DNA of 40,483 nucleotides from Deltaproteobacteria bacterium (GTDB lineage: Bacteria > Desulfobacterota > Binatia > UBA9968), in assembly GCA_016210115.1 (NCBI GenBank), contig JACQUW010000027.1, forward strand, positions 1 to 40,483, in the 5' to 3' direction. Below the pieces are notes generated by a model. That model made no database searches. It worked only from the letters and a program-made list of their open reading frames with translations, and had not been told where the DNA came from. Positions 17,617 to 25,918 of this stretch are shown piece after piece. Each line of letters starts with the position of its first letter. Position 1 is the first letter of the stretch. Both the position numbers and the translations under genes were made by a program.

Positions 17617-19014
17617 GTGAAAGAAGCGAAGACTTTCGGAGAATTGAAAAAGAGCGGCCGGCCGGTTTTGAGCGTGCGCGACGAGATGCGCAAGAGCCTG
17701 GTCAACTGTCTGCAGACGGCCAAAAGGATTTTGCCTGGAATTATCGGATATGACGAAACGGTGATTCCAGAGATCGAAAACGCAGTTCTCTCGGGACATC
17801 ACATGGTTTTTCTTGGAGAGAGGGGACAGGCCAAGTCGCGTATCATTCGAGGTCTGATTTCTCTTTTGGATGAGCGGATCCCGATCGTGGATGGATGCGA
17901 AATCAACGACAGCCCCTTTGCGCCGATTTGTCGGGTTTGTCGCCGCCGGCTGGAAAAGGAGGGGGATGATCTGCCCATCGAATGGATCGGCAGGGAACAG
18001 AGGTACGGGGAGAAATTGGCCACGCCGGACGTCTCCATCGCCGATCTTATCGGCGAAATCGATCCCATCAAGGTCGCCGAGGGCAGGTACCTGGCGGATG
18101 AAGAAACCATTCATTATGGCTTGATTCCGCGAACTAATCGGGGGATCTTCGCGATCAATGAGCTGCCCGACCTTACGGAAAAGGTTCAGGTCGGTCTCTT
18201 TAATCTGATGGAAGAGAAGGACGTGCAAATCAAGGGATATAAAATTCGTCTTCCCTTGGATGTTGTCATCGTCGCAAGCGCCAATCCGGAAGATTATACC
18301 AGCCGGGGCAGGATCATTACGCCGCTGAAAGATCGTTTTGACGTGCAGATTCGAACCCATTATCCCCGCACTCTTCAGGATGAGATCGCCATTATGGAAC
18401 AGGAGGCAGCCCCGCTCGATCGCCGCAGTCAAAAGGTGGAGGTGCCTCAATTCATAAAAGAGATTCTGGCGTACCTGACCTTCGAAGCGCGCAAGTCCAG
18501 CGAGGTCAATCAGGCCTCGGGCGTCAGCGTGAGGGTTACCATCAACAACTATGAAAGCATGATCAGCAACGCCGAAAAGAGGTCCTTGCGGCTCAAAGAG
18601 ACGGAAGTAGTGCCGCGGATCAGCGATCTCCATTCCCTGTTCGCTTCTACGGCCGGCAAAATTGAAGTCGAATATGTCGGGGAAGACAAGAAAGAGAATG
18701 AGCTCGTGGAAAAATTCCTCAACCGCTCTGTTCTCAAAGTTTTTGATCAGTACTTCAGCGTCAGTTCCCTGCAAAAAGTCGTGGATTACTTTAATTCCGG
18801 TTGGGGTGTGGAAGTTTCGGATCAGATGTCTTCCAAAGATTATCTGGAAGGCATCAAAGAGATTCCCGGCTTGAAGGAGGCGATCCGATCGCTGGGCAAT
18901 ATGGAATCGCCCGCCCTGATGGCTTCGGCTACGGAATTCATCCTTGAAGGGCTTCACCTGCACCAGAAGCTGAACAAAGAAGTGGAGGGAGGCAGGGTCA
19001 CCTACGGAAAGTGA
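17617..19014 (+). CDS. AAA+ ATPase, magnesium-chelatase subunit I / MoxR-like
   Basis: A 465-residue AAA+ ATPase of the ChlI/MoxR clade. Walker A is GERGQAKS near residues 67-74; Walker B and adjacent residues are GIFAINELPDL near 177-187; sensor I is in VIVASANPEDYTS. An unusual CRVCRR pair of cysteines lies near residues 105-110, between Walker A and B, and may bind metal. The C-terminal part carries a helical lid and acidic extensions. It starts at a GTG with GGGAGG upstream. The VWA gene follows 34 bases later, so the pair resembles ATPase/VWA partners such as RavA-ViaA, BchI-BchD or NorQ-NorD. No bacteriochlorophyll genes are near, so a pigment role is unlikely; remodelling or metal insertion is inferred. 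Confidence 0.85.
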   Translation: MKEAKTFGELKKSGRPVLSVRDEMRKSLVNCLQTAKRILPGIIGYDETVIPEIENAVLSGHHMVFLGERGQAKSRIIRGLISLLDERIPIVDGCEINDSPFAPICRVCRRRLEKEGDDLPIEWIGREQRYGEKLATPDVSIADLIGEIDPIKVAEGRYLADEETIHYGLIPRTNRGIFAINELPDLTEKVQVGLFNLMEEKDVQIKGYKIRLPLDVVIVASANPEDYTSRGRIITPLKDRFDVQIRTHYPRTLQDEIAIMEQEAAPLDRRSQKVEVPQFIKEILAYLTFEARKSSEVNQASGVSVRVTINNYESMISNAEKRSLRLKETEVVPRISDLHSLFASTAGKIEVEYVGEDKKENELVEKFLNRSVLKVFDQYFSVSSLQKVVDYFNSGWGVEVSDQMSSKDYLEGIKEIPGLKEAIRSLGNMESPALMASATEFILEGLHLHQKLNKEVEGGRVTYGK

Positions 19015-19048
19015 GTCAGGCAAGCACGCTGCTCGCCATTAATCATTT

Positions 19049-20641
19049 ATGACGCGGATACGATACAGCCGATGGAACGATTCACAGCCCGAGCCGATCG
19101 AGGCGGAGACGGTTTTCGATCAGCTTAACGATAATCTGAACGACAGTGGAGACCTGCAGCAGGCGATGCGGCGGTTAAAACAGCGCGGCCTCAAGCAGGG
19201 CGATAAACGGCGGCCGGGCCTTGAGGATTTGTTGGCTCAAGTGACCCGCGAAATGCGCCGGCTCTACGAGAGACATCAACTCCAGTCCGCCCTGGACGAG
19301 GTTGCGGATAAGCTGCAGTCAGTAGTCCAGCAGGAACGACGCAGCCTGGAAAAGCTGAAAAAGACCAAGCCGGAGGCGGAGGAAAAAGAGGAATTTCTCG
19401 ATCGTTTGCCGAGCAAGGCAAGCGAGGCCATCGAGAAACTTGCCGCCTATGCCTTTGAAGATTCGGTCGCAGGTTCCGAATTCGAGGAGCTTCTCTCGCA
19501 GTTGGAGCAGATCCGGCGCCTCGAGAATGCGCTCCGCAGGGAGGGCAATCTCTTTAGAGGCCAGACCCCGCTGGATTTCCAGCAGGCCCAGGAGTTGCTG
19601 GACCGGATGGAGGAGTTGCGCCGCCTGGAAAACCAGATATCGAGTATGCGACTGGACGACGTGGATGTAGAATTACTGCAGAAGCTGCTCGGCGAAGATT
19701 CTCGGACGCAGCTTGAGGGCGTGGCTCACATGGAGTCGAGCCTTGAGGACGGAGGCTATGTCGTCTCTCTTGGAGACCATTTCGAGTTGACGCCCCGGGG
19801 TGTGCGGCGCATTGGCCAGCTCGCGTTGCGGGATATCTACCAGCAGTTAAGGCGCGACGCCCTGGGCCGGCACCCTCTTCGGCGCTACGGATCCCAGGAA
19901 CTGATGACCGAGGCGACTCGCCCCTACGTGGAGGGTGAACCGCTTCATCTGAATATGATTCAAACATTGAAGAACGCGCTGTTTCACCACGGGGGCCTGC
20001 CTCTTCGTCTTCGCCCTGAGGACTTTTGGGTCTACGAGTCAGAACGGATGTCGCGGGCAGCGACGGTTCTCCTGTTGGACATGAGTTGGTCGATGAGTTG
20101 GGAGGGTCGCTTCGCGGCGGCGAAACGAGTGGCCCTGGCAATGGAATGTCTCGTTCGGTCGCAGCATCCGCGGGACTACTTCGGTATCGTGGGCTTCTTC
20201 ACGCGTGCGGTCGAACTGAAAGCCAAGGATTTGCCGGAGGCGACGTGGAACATGGGGGATCCTTTTACGAATCTCCAGGACGGTCTCCACCTGGCCAGCG
20301 AGATGCTCCAGCGCAAACCGAGTCAGAACCAGCAGATGATTATTATCACGGACGGCCAGCCGACGGCTTACTGCCGCCAGGGACGGCTCTATTGCGAATG
20401 GCCTTTGAGCTTTGGGGGAATAAGCCAGCGGGCAGCTGAAGAAACCCTGAGAGAGGCCGAAAGGGTAACGCGAAAGGGCATTACGATCAACACGTTCATG
20501 CTGGACGACAGCCCCGTCCTGCGAGGGTTTGTCGATGAGATGACCCGTATCAACAAAGGACGCGCGTTTTATACGCGGCCGGATCGTCTCGGGGAGTATC
20601 TGCTGGTCGATTACATCTCACGCCGAAGGAAAAAAGTCTAA
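19049..20641 (+). CDS. VWA-domain (MIDAS) protein, partner of the AAA+ ATPase
   Basis: A 530-residue cytoplasmic protein with no signal peptide or membrane segment. Residues 60-220 are highly charged and helical, probably coiled coil (many LEQLRRLENA-type heptads). The C-terminal VWA domain starts near residue 335; its MIDAS is complete, with DMSWS (Asp344), the threonine in DPFTNLQDG and the aspartate in TDGQPT. It ends in a basic SRRRKKV tail. With the upstream ATPase it forms an AAA+/VWA pair in which the VWA protein usually recruits a metal-dependent client. A strong terminator at 20755-20795 closes the unit. The client is unknown. Confidence 0.87.
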   Translation: MTRIRYSRWNDSQPEPIEAETVFDQLNDNLNDSGDLQQAMRRLKQRGLKQGDKRRPGLEDLLAQVTREMRRLYERHQLQSALDEVADKLQSVVQQERRSLEKLKKTKPEAEEKEEFLDRLPSKASEAIEKLAAYAFEDSVAGSEFEELLSQLEQIRRLENALRREGNLFRGQTPLDFQQAQELLDRMEELRRLENQISSMRLDDVDVELLQKLLGEDSRTQLEGVAHMESSLEDGGYVVSLGDHFELTPRGVRRIGQLALRDIYQQLRRDALGRHPLRRYGSQELMTEATRPYVEGEPLHLNMIQTLKNALFHHGGLPLRLRPEDFWVYESERMSRAATVLLLDMSWSMSWEGRFAAAKRVALAMECLVRSQHPRDYFGIVGFFTRAVELKAKDLPEATWNMGDPFTNLQDGLHLASEMLQRKPSQNQQMIIITDGQPTAYCRQGRLYCEWPLSFGGISQRAAEETLREAERVTRKGITINTFMLDDSPVLRGFVDEMTRINKGRAFYTRPDRLGEYLLVDYISRRRKKV

Positions 20642-20754
20642 GCCGAAAATCCTCAAGGTTTGCCCCTCAAGCCACCGCCATACTTCCTTCCTCTGTCCGT
20701 GATAATTCCGTAGAAGCACCTATAGGAAATTCTCAACTGTCGGCCTATTTCCTT

Positions 20755-20795
20755 AAAGAAAAACCGGGCCACGAACAGTGGCTTGGTTTTTCTTC
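20755..20795. terminator. Bidirectional intrinsic terminator
   Basis: AAGAAAAACC at 20756-20765 pairs perfectly with GGTTTTTCTT at 20785-20794, and inside it CCAC pairs with GTGG; the connecting GGG/CTT can pair with two G-U wobbles, giving about 17 continuous pairs and a 5-base loop. It is A-rich on one side and T-rich on the other, so it can stop transcripts from the VWA gene and from the minus-strand gene at 20836. Confidence 0.85.
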
Positions 20796-20835
20796 CGTCT
20801 GGAGGAACGCGGAACCCGGGTTAGCAGGTGCTGAA

Positions 20836-21159
20836 CTACTTGGCTTTGGATTCAGTTTTGGCCTTTTCGTCGCCTTTTGCCTTGGCTTCGCCTTTGCGTT
20901 TGCCGGCATCCTTTGCCTCGACGCTCGTGGCAATCATCTTGTATTTGATCGTGACTCTGGAACCCTTTTTCAGGTCACCCGTGACTTTCGTGTCTTTGTC
21001 GCGACCAATTTCCCATTTTTCTTTGCCCTTTTCGACTGTGATCACATCGTCTTTCACATCCAAAACAGGCCCGGTCACTTGATAATCCTTTGGCCCGGCG
21101 GCAATCGCCGCTGACGCCAAGAAGAGAAACGCGACCATCAAAACCAACAAACGTTTCAT
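20836..21159 (-). CDS. Small exported lysine-rich protein of unknown function
   Basis: A 107-residue protein with a clear Sec signal peptide (MKRLLVLMVAFLFLASAAIAAG, cleavage near residue 21). The mature region from residue 24 looks like a small beta barrel (YQVTGPVLDVKDDVITVEKG and WEIGRD), followed by a low-complexity Lys/Ala/Glu tail (about residues 85-107). I do not recognise a named family; the beta region resembles DUF5666-like or OB-fold periplasmic proteins. AGGAGG lies 8 bases upstream of the ATG, an excellent ribosome binding site, suggesting high expression. It is monocistronic, divergent from the HerA-like gene and ends at the shared terminator. Confidence 0.8.
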   Translation of the reverse strand: MKRLLVLMVAFLFLASAAIAAGPKDYQVTGPVLDVKDDVITVEKGKEKWEIGRDKDTKVTGDLKKGSRVTIKYKMIATSVEAKDAGKRKGEAKAKGDEKAKTESKAK

Positions 21160-21363
21160 TTGGTAGTCCTCCTGTAGGTTTTCTTGAAAGCCGCCCTGTT
21201 GGACCGCCTCCTCCAGTACAGCTGATTTCAGCCCTTATTTGGCTTAGACGTTGGGCCGTGATCTTTAATTCAACTCCGAGGTCGGCTAAGACTATCGGGA
21301 GGGAAGATACCGACGTTGCGAGAACCGGTACTGCGTACTGCGGTGTGTTAGAAGGAGGGTTTC

Positions 21364-22821
21364 ATGTCCGAAGGTTTGCTGATTGCGAGAGGAAGCGTTG
21401 ATCATTTTTTGCTGCCGCGCATGGCCAATCGCCACGGGCTTATCGCGGGTGCAACAGGGACGGGCAAGACGGTCACGTTGCGGGTTATCGCGGAAGCGTT
21501 AAGTCGCATCGGCGTGCCTGTATTCATGGCCGACGTCAAAGGCGACCTCTCCGGGATCGCGCGGCCGGGAGAAGATAATCCCAGGGTCGTCGAGCGGCTT
21601 AGAACGCTTGCCATCAATGATTTTCAATACGCTGCATACCCAGCGATCTTTTGGGATCTTTACGGGCAACAAGGGCATCCGGTCCGGACCACCATCTCGG
21701 ACATGGGGCCACTTCTGATGTCACGGCTGGTTAACTTAAACGATACTCAAAGCGGCGTCCTGAACTTGGTGTTCAAGATAGCCGATGACAACGGTATGTT
21801 GCTGCTCGACCTCAAAGATCTTCGGGCCATACTGCAATATGTCGGTGACAATGCGGCTCAATTCAAAACACAATATGGGAATGTCTCTGCGGCGAGCATC
21901 GGCGCGATCCAAAGGCGGCTCCTGGAATTAGAAGAGCAGGGCGCCGGCAAATTTTTTGGGGAACCGGCCCTCGATCTTGACGATCTGATCCAGACCGATA
22001 GCGGGGGCCGTGGTGCGATCAATATTTTGGTCGCCGATAAACTAATCAATTCGCCCAAACTGTATGCCACGTTCCTGCTGTGGCTGCTGGCGGAACTGTT
22101 CGAACGACTGCCGGAAGTAGGAGATCCCGAAAAGCCTAAACTGGTCTTCTTTTTCGATGAAGCGCACCTGTTGTTTGACGATGCTCCGCCTGCGCTGCAG
22201 GAAAAAATCGAGCAAGTCGTTCGATTGATCCGCTCGAAGGGGGTCGGTGTTTATTTCGTGACGCAGAATCCGCTGGACGTTCCTGATGTCGTGCTGGGCC
22301 AGCTGGGGAATCGTGTGCAGCATGCGCTGCGGGCTTTCACGCCGCGCGATCAAAAAGCGGTGAAGGCTGCGGCGCAGACCTTCCGGCAGAATCCTGATCT
22401 CGATATCGAAGCGGCTATCACCGAGTTGGGTGTTGGCGAGGCCCTTGTCTCGTTCCTGGATGACCAGGGACGGCCGGCGGTGGTGGATCGGGCGCTGCTT
22501 TACCCGCCGCAAAGCCATTTGCCGCCGCTGAGCGCGGAGGAGCGCGAGAGCCTCATCAAGCGATCGGCACTTTTCGGCCACTATGAAAAGGTTGTCGATC
22601 GAGAATCAGCCTACGAGATGCTCAAAGCCCGCGCGCCTCAGATCTCCCAGGACGAACCCAGGGGTTCGAGGCAGCGCACGCTTACTTCCGAGGTCGGCAG
22701 TTTATTTGAGGCTTTCGGCAAAAGCGCAGCGCGCGCGATCGGCAGCCAGGTGGGAAGGGAAATCATGCGCGGCGTTCTCGGCTCGCTTTTCGGAAGCACG
22801 TCGCGGCGATCGAGACGGTGA
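21364..22821 (+). CDS. HerA-like (DUF853, YjgR-type) ATPase
   Basis: A 485-residue P-loop ATPase of the HerA/FtsK superfamily. Walker A is [10 protein letters not shown] (residues 29-38), followed by [13 protein letters not shown]; Walker B is [15 protein letters not shown], then the characteristic [19 protein letters not shown]. The protein ends in a Ser/Arg-rich tail ([10 protein letters not shown]), a feature I recall in DUF853 proteins. The family is cytoplasmic and its role is poorly known; true HerA works with NurA nuclease in archaea, but no nuclease gene is adjacent. GGAGG lies just before the ATG. It is divergent from the small exported protein gene, with a 204-base shared upstream region. 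Confidence 0.9.
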   Translation: MSEGLLIARGSVDHFLLPRMANRHGLIAGATGTGKTVTLRVIAEALSRIGVPVFMADVKGDLSGIARPGEDNPRVVERLRTLAINDFQYAAYPAIFWDLYGQQGHPVRTTISDMGPLLMSRLVNLNDTQSGVLNLVFKIADDNGMLLLDLKDLRAILQYVGDNAAQFKTQYGNVSAASIGAIQRRLLELEEQGAGKFFGEPALDLDDLIQTDSGGRGAINILVADKLINSPKLYATFLLWLLAELFERLPEVGDPEKPKLVFFFDEAHLLFDDAPPALQEKIEQVVRLIRSKGVGVYFVTQNPLDVPDVVLGQLGNRVQHALRAFTPRDQKAVKAAAQTFRQNPDLDIEAAITELGVGEALVSFLDDQGRPAVVDRALLYPPQSHLPPLSAEERESLIKRSALFGHYEKVVDRESAYEMLKARAPQISQDEPRGSRQRTLTSEVGSLFEAFGKSAARAIGSQVGREIMRGVLGSLFGSTSRRSRR

Positions 22822-23002
22822 TCGGCGTAATCCAAACGTTCATTGCCATTTCAAAAGTCATTTCCTCGCGGGCAGCCTTCCGGTGGCAGCCGATGGGCCA
22901 GTGTCTCCAGGCCCCAAGTCGCTATTGCCTGGTCTATGTCTCCCGGAACCCTGATAGTAAGTTCGGTGGGGCTCACAAAAAGTTAAGCAGCCGGGAATTC
23001 GA

Positions 23003-23785
23003 CTAAGTGGCTATCGCAGGGTGCTTTCTCTTGAGGTGGGGCCAGACGAGCATTCCGACTGTCAGAACGAAAAGGGTCAGCGAGATGGGACGCGTGAAGA
23101 AGATCGCGTATGATCCGTGGCCGATGAGGAGGGAGCGATGAAAATTGGCCTCCACCAGGTCTCCCAAAACCAGCCCCAAGACCAGACAGGCTGCGGGATA
23201 GTGATAGCGAGCCATCATATAACCTATGAAGCCGAAGACAAACGTGACGATCACGTCCTCCATGTTCCCGCGCAGCGCGAGAGATGCGATAAAACTCAAC
23301 ACAACGATCAGCGGGACCAAAAGAGCATTGGGGATCAGGACGGCTTTTGCAAAATGGCGCGCAAGGAGGAGGCCCATAATGAAAAAAGAGATCTGGGCGA
23401 AAAGAATACCTGCGAATACGGTGTAGGGAAGGCTTCCGGAACGGGTGAAGAACTCCGCTCCCGGCTGGATGCCGTGGATGATCATGGCCGCCAAAAAAAT
23501 AGCCGTCACGGAAGAGCCGGGAATCCCCAGAGTGAATGTTGGAATAAGATCTCCCACGATACATGCATTCTTCGCGATTTCCGGCGCCAGGAGTCCTCTG
23601 GGTTCTCCCTGGCCAAAAGTCTCGGGATGCTTTGACGCCCGTTTCTCCACAAAATAGGCAACGACGTTCGCGGAAGAAAGGCCCAGGGCCGGCAGCACGC
23701 CCATAAAGATTCCCACCAGTCCCGCCCTGACTATCGTCGCCGGCAGGCGCAATGCCTGCTTGAAGCCTTCCCATACTTTTCCCAC
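23003..23785 (-). pseudogene. TctA-family permease, C-terminal half only (5'-truncated)
   Basis: The frame encodes about 260 residues that match only the second half of TctA, the large 500-residue subunit of tripartite tricarboxylate transporters. The conserved central block is seen as GVLPALG, FVEKRASKHPETFG and LAPEIAKNACIVGDLIPTFTLGIPGSSVTA, followed by five or six hydrophobic segments. No N-terminal half is found: upstream, the frame enters a degenerate tandem repeat (23814-23886) and meets a stop codon. The proposed GTG at 23785 has no ribosome binding site. It is probably a remnant, although a short permease or half-protein remains possible. It is the last gene after ubiD on this strand. 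Confidence 0.72.
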
Positions 23786-23813
23786 GCTGCGAAACTGGGA
23801 GATGGTGACGGAA

Positions 23814-23886
23814 TAGACCAGACGACCGGATAGACCGACAGACCGGGTGACCGGATAAACTGACTAGACGAGGCGACTAGACAGAC
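23814..23886. repeat. Degenerate 8-9 nt tandem repeat (GACCGGATA type)
   Basis: On the plus strand the tract reads as about eight units beginning GAC or AAC, such as GACCAGAC, GACCGGATA, GACCGACA, GACCGGGT, GACCGGATA, AACTGACTA and GACGAGGC. It sits exactly at the 5' edge of the truncated tctA gene. A related 9-nt repeat lies at 29041-29127. Confidence 0.7.
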
Positions 23887-23923
23887 AAAAAAGCTTTTGG
23901 ACGATTACGTCGAGGGGTCCGCT

Positions 23924-25579
23924 CTATTCCGCTCTTCCGGTATGGGTGCGGCCCCATTTTTCTCTCATCGAGCGCAGCGTTTCTCCTTCCCCGACCTGCA
24001 CTCTGGTACCTCTCAGCTTTTCTCCCACTTTATCGTACTCTCCTCTGGCTGCCATGCGGGCTTCCTCTTCCAATTCCTTTGGCCAGAGACCGAGAAGATA
24101 CCCGTGCCACGGTTCCTGTGGCTCGAGTTTGGGAAGACCAAGCTCTTCCCAGATCCCTTTTGCCCGCTCCATGTATTCTTTAAGAGGCAAAGACAAGGGA
24201 GGGAAATCGGCCTTGCGTGTTGCGTCAATGAGAAGCGAGGACTCCGAATTGTCGTAGCGGCTTGACGGATGGGTTGCCACCATGCCGATAGGCGTTGCCC
24301 CGAAAGGCCGATCGAGGACGATCTTTGTGTCCTTATGAGGCTGTGAACGGTGCGTGATTGCCCACGTCACGGCAACGGGATCATGCGGGTTGATATCCTC
24401 ATCCACTGCAATGACCAGTTTCCCGACGCGGTCTCCGTAATCGAGAACGGCATCCATGGCTCCCCAGGGCTCCTGATCATCGCTCTTTTTCATTCTGAGG
24501 ACCACATACGGTCGCAAGTTCACCAGCGGCTCCATAAGCGAAACTTCGAGGACGCCGGAAAAGCCTCTCTGCTTGAGATAGCGAAGGATGAGCGTAGCCA
24601 TCCCCATCGCCTTTATCTTGGAGCTTTCACTCGGCGTCACCTGACTGATTATGGAAACCCAGGTCGGGTTTCTTCTGTGGGTGACGCAAGTCAGTTCAAA
24701 GACGAAGGCCAGGGTTCTTGGATCGACATATCCCATCGATTCGCCGAAAGGCCCTTCTTCCTCCAGATAGGTGGTCGGGATGATCCCTTCGAAAACGACC
24801 TCGGCTGTAGCCGGGACCTCGAGATCCACTGTCTGGCACTTGATGAGCTGAACCGGCTCCCCGATGAGGCCTCCCGCTAGGGCGAGCTCATCCATTTCCG
24901 GAGGAACCTTCTGCGTTGCGGCGTAGGAGACAGCCGGTACCGTACCGACCACCACGGCCGCCTCCAGGGGAATGCCTTTCTTCCTGCACTTTTCCCAATG
25001 CAAGGAGAGATCCTGGGGCGTGCCCGTCATGAGGCCGCTCAGCCCCGGCCCTTTGATCAAGCCGCGATAATTACCGACGTTTCGCCGACCGGTTTCCGGA
25101 TCCTTTGTTATCCAGTGGCCCGCTGTGATGTAGGGGCCATTGTCAAAACCTGGAGTCGAGATCGGGATAGGGAACTCGCAAAACCCGCCGTGGCTGAGAA
25201 GATCCTTCCCCTTGTGAATCTCCTCCTGAGCGGTTCCGTGGGGTACAATCTCCGGTCTAATCGGGTGGTCCATAGCGTAAAGCCATCGATCCGGTACTTC
25301 GTCGGCCTTGCATTTTAGCCCTAGGCAGTAGATCTCTCCCGTAGCGGCAAGGCCGCCCACCAATACAGAACCCTGGTACTTCTTGCCTTTAGAATCGATC
25401 ACGTTCTCAAAGAGGAAGGCCTTTCGTTGTTCTTCCTTTAAACCCCTGAACTGCCACCGAACGAGAGGTTGGAGCTCGGTATCTTTGTTGATCTCCCGGC
25501 TGATCCGTAGAAGTTTTCCGCTCCCTTCCAGGGCGGCAATTAATTCCCTCAAATCATGGTAAGGCTTTGCGAAATTCAT
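23924..25579 (-). CDS. UbiD-family decarboxylase (prenylated-FMN dependent)
   Basis: A 551-residue UbiD-fold enzyme. I prefer the ATG at 25579 (MNFAKPYHDLRELI, AAGG about 9 bases upstream); the longer frame from 25666 begins in repetitive DNA. The prFMN-region arginine is in NVGNYRGLI, and the two glutamates of the Glu-Arg-Glu catalytic set are visible in EVVFEGI and EEGPFGES. UbiD enzymes reversibly decarboxylate or carboxylate aromatic or unsaturated acids; length is near that of Fdc1/aromatic-acid members. No UbiX (prFMN synthase) gene is in the window, so the cofactor must come from elsewhere. The tctA remnant follows after 138 bases, suggesting use of an imported organic acid. Confidence 0.9.
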   Translation of the reverse strand: MNFAKPYHDLRELIAALEGSGKLLRISREINKDTELQPLVRWQFRGLKEEQRKAFLFENVIDSKGKKYQGSVLVGGLAATGEIYCLGLKCKADEVPDRWLYAMDHPIRPEIVPHGTAQEEIHKGKDLLSHGGFCEFPIPISTPGFDNGPYITAGHWITKDPETGRRNVGNYRGLIKGPGLSGLMTGTPQDLSLHWEKCRKKGIPLEAAVVVGTVPAVSYAATQKVPPEMDELALAGGLIGEPVQLIKCQTVDLEVPATAEVVFEGIIPTTYLEEEGPFGESMGYVDPRTLAFVFELTCVTHRRNPTWVSIISQVTPSESSKIKAMGMATLILRYLKQRGFSGVLEVSLMEPLVNLRPYVVLRMKKSDDQEPWGAMDAVLDYGDRVGKLVIAVDEDINPHDPVAVTWAITHRSQPHKDTKIVLDRPFGATPIGMVATHPSSRYDNSESSLLIDATRKADFPPLSLPLKEYMERAKGIWEELGLPKLEPQEPWHGYLLGLWPKELEEEARMAARGEYDKVGEKLRGTRVQVGEGETLRSMREKWGRTHTGRAE

Positions 25580-25918
25580 GAGTTGAGCCTTTATGCTCTT
25601 TTCTTTCGTTTGGCAAGGGGAAGTGTCATTGGGGATTTCGGATTTGGGATTGGGTCCGAGAAACAAGACGCCTTATATGCGCGCACGATTTCCCCGAGGT
25701 AGGCGCGCGATTCATCGCGCCCAGATTTGTGCCGGCCCTGTCTGTCCCGCCCTGCGGCGCAATGAATTACGCCCATACAACAAGGACGCCATGCACGTGA
25801 ATACGCAATGACGACAACGGCATCGGTCTTCTCCCTCGGGCCACGGCTTCTTCGGGCCGAGAAAAACAAAACTTGCCAAATCAGCGGGTTATCCGATAAG
25901 ATGGAAAAGGCGCATTTT
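25580..25918. other. Repeat-rich divergent intergenic region between ubiD-like gene and cysS
   Basis: No gene is supported here; frames crossing it begin in repeats. It holds a GGATTT-type short repeat (25631-25653), two palindromic units (25699-25721 and 25756-25778), and the upstream region of cysS. A possible weak sigma-70 promoter, TTGCCA at 25873 with TAAGAT at 25897 and an 18-base spacer, would leave a very short leader and is uncertain. Confidence 0.5.
25699..25778. repeat. Paired palindromic intergenic repeat, copies 2 and 3
   Basis: Two units of the same family as 2961-2982 face each other. The left unit, GTAGGCGCGCGATTCATCGC from 25699, contains a GGCGCG/CGCGCC stem. The right unit, GGCGCAATGAATTACGCCC from 25756, reads GTATGGGCGTAATTCATTGC on the other strand. 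The pair forms a larger inverted repeat about 80 bases long. Confidence 0.6.

Noticed and set aside
17431..19023. 530-codon minus-strand frame opposite the AAA+ gene
   Set aside because: It is fully antisense to a gene with clear Walker motifs, and its translation shows no domain or plausible start.
23814..23886. CRISPR-like array
   Set aside because: The units are 8-9 bases, degenerate and without spacers, so they are tandem repeats and not CRISPR.
25580..25666. N-terminal extension of the UbiD protein (29 residues)
   Set aside because: The extension begins in a GGATTT-type repeat and lacks homology; the ATG at 25579 has its own ribosome binding site.
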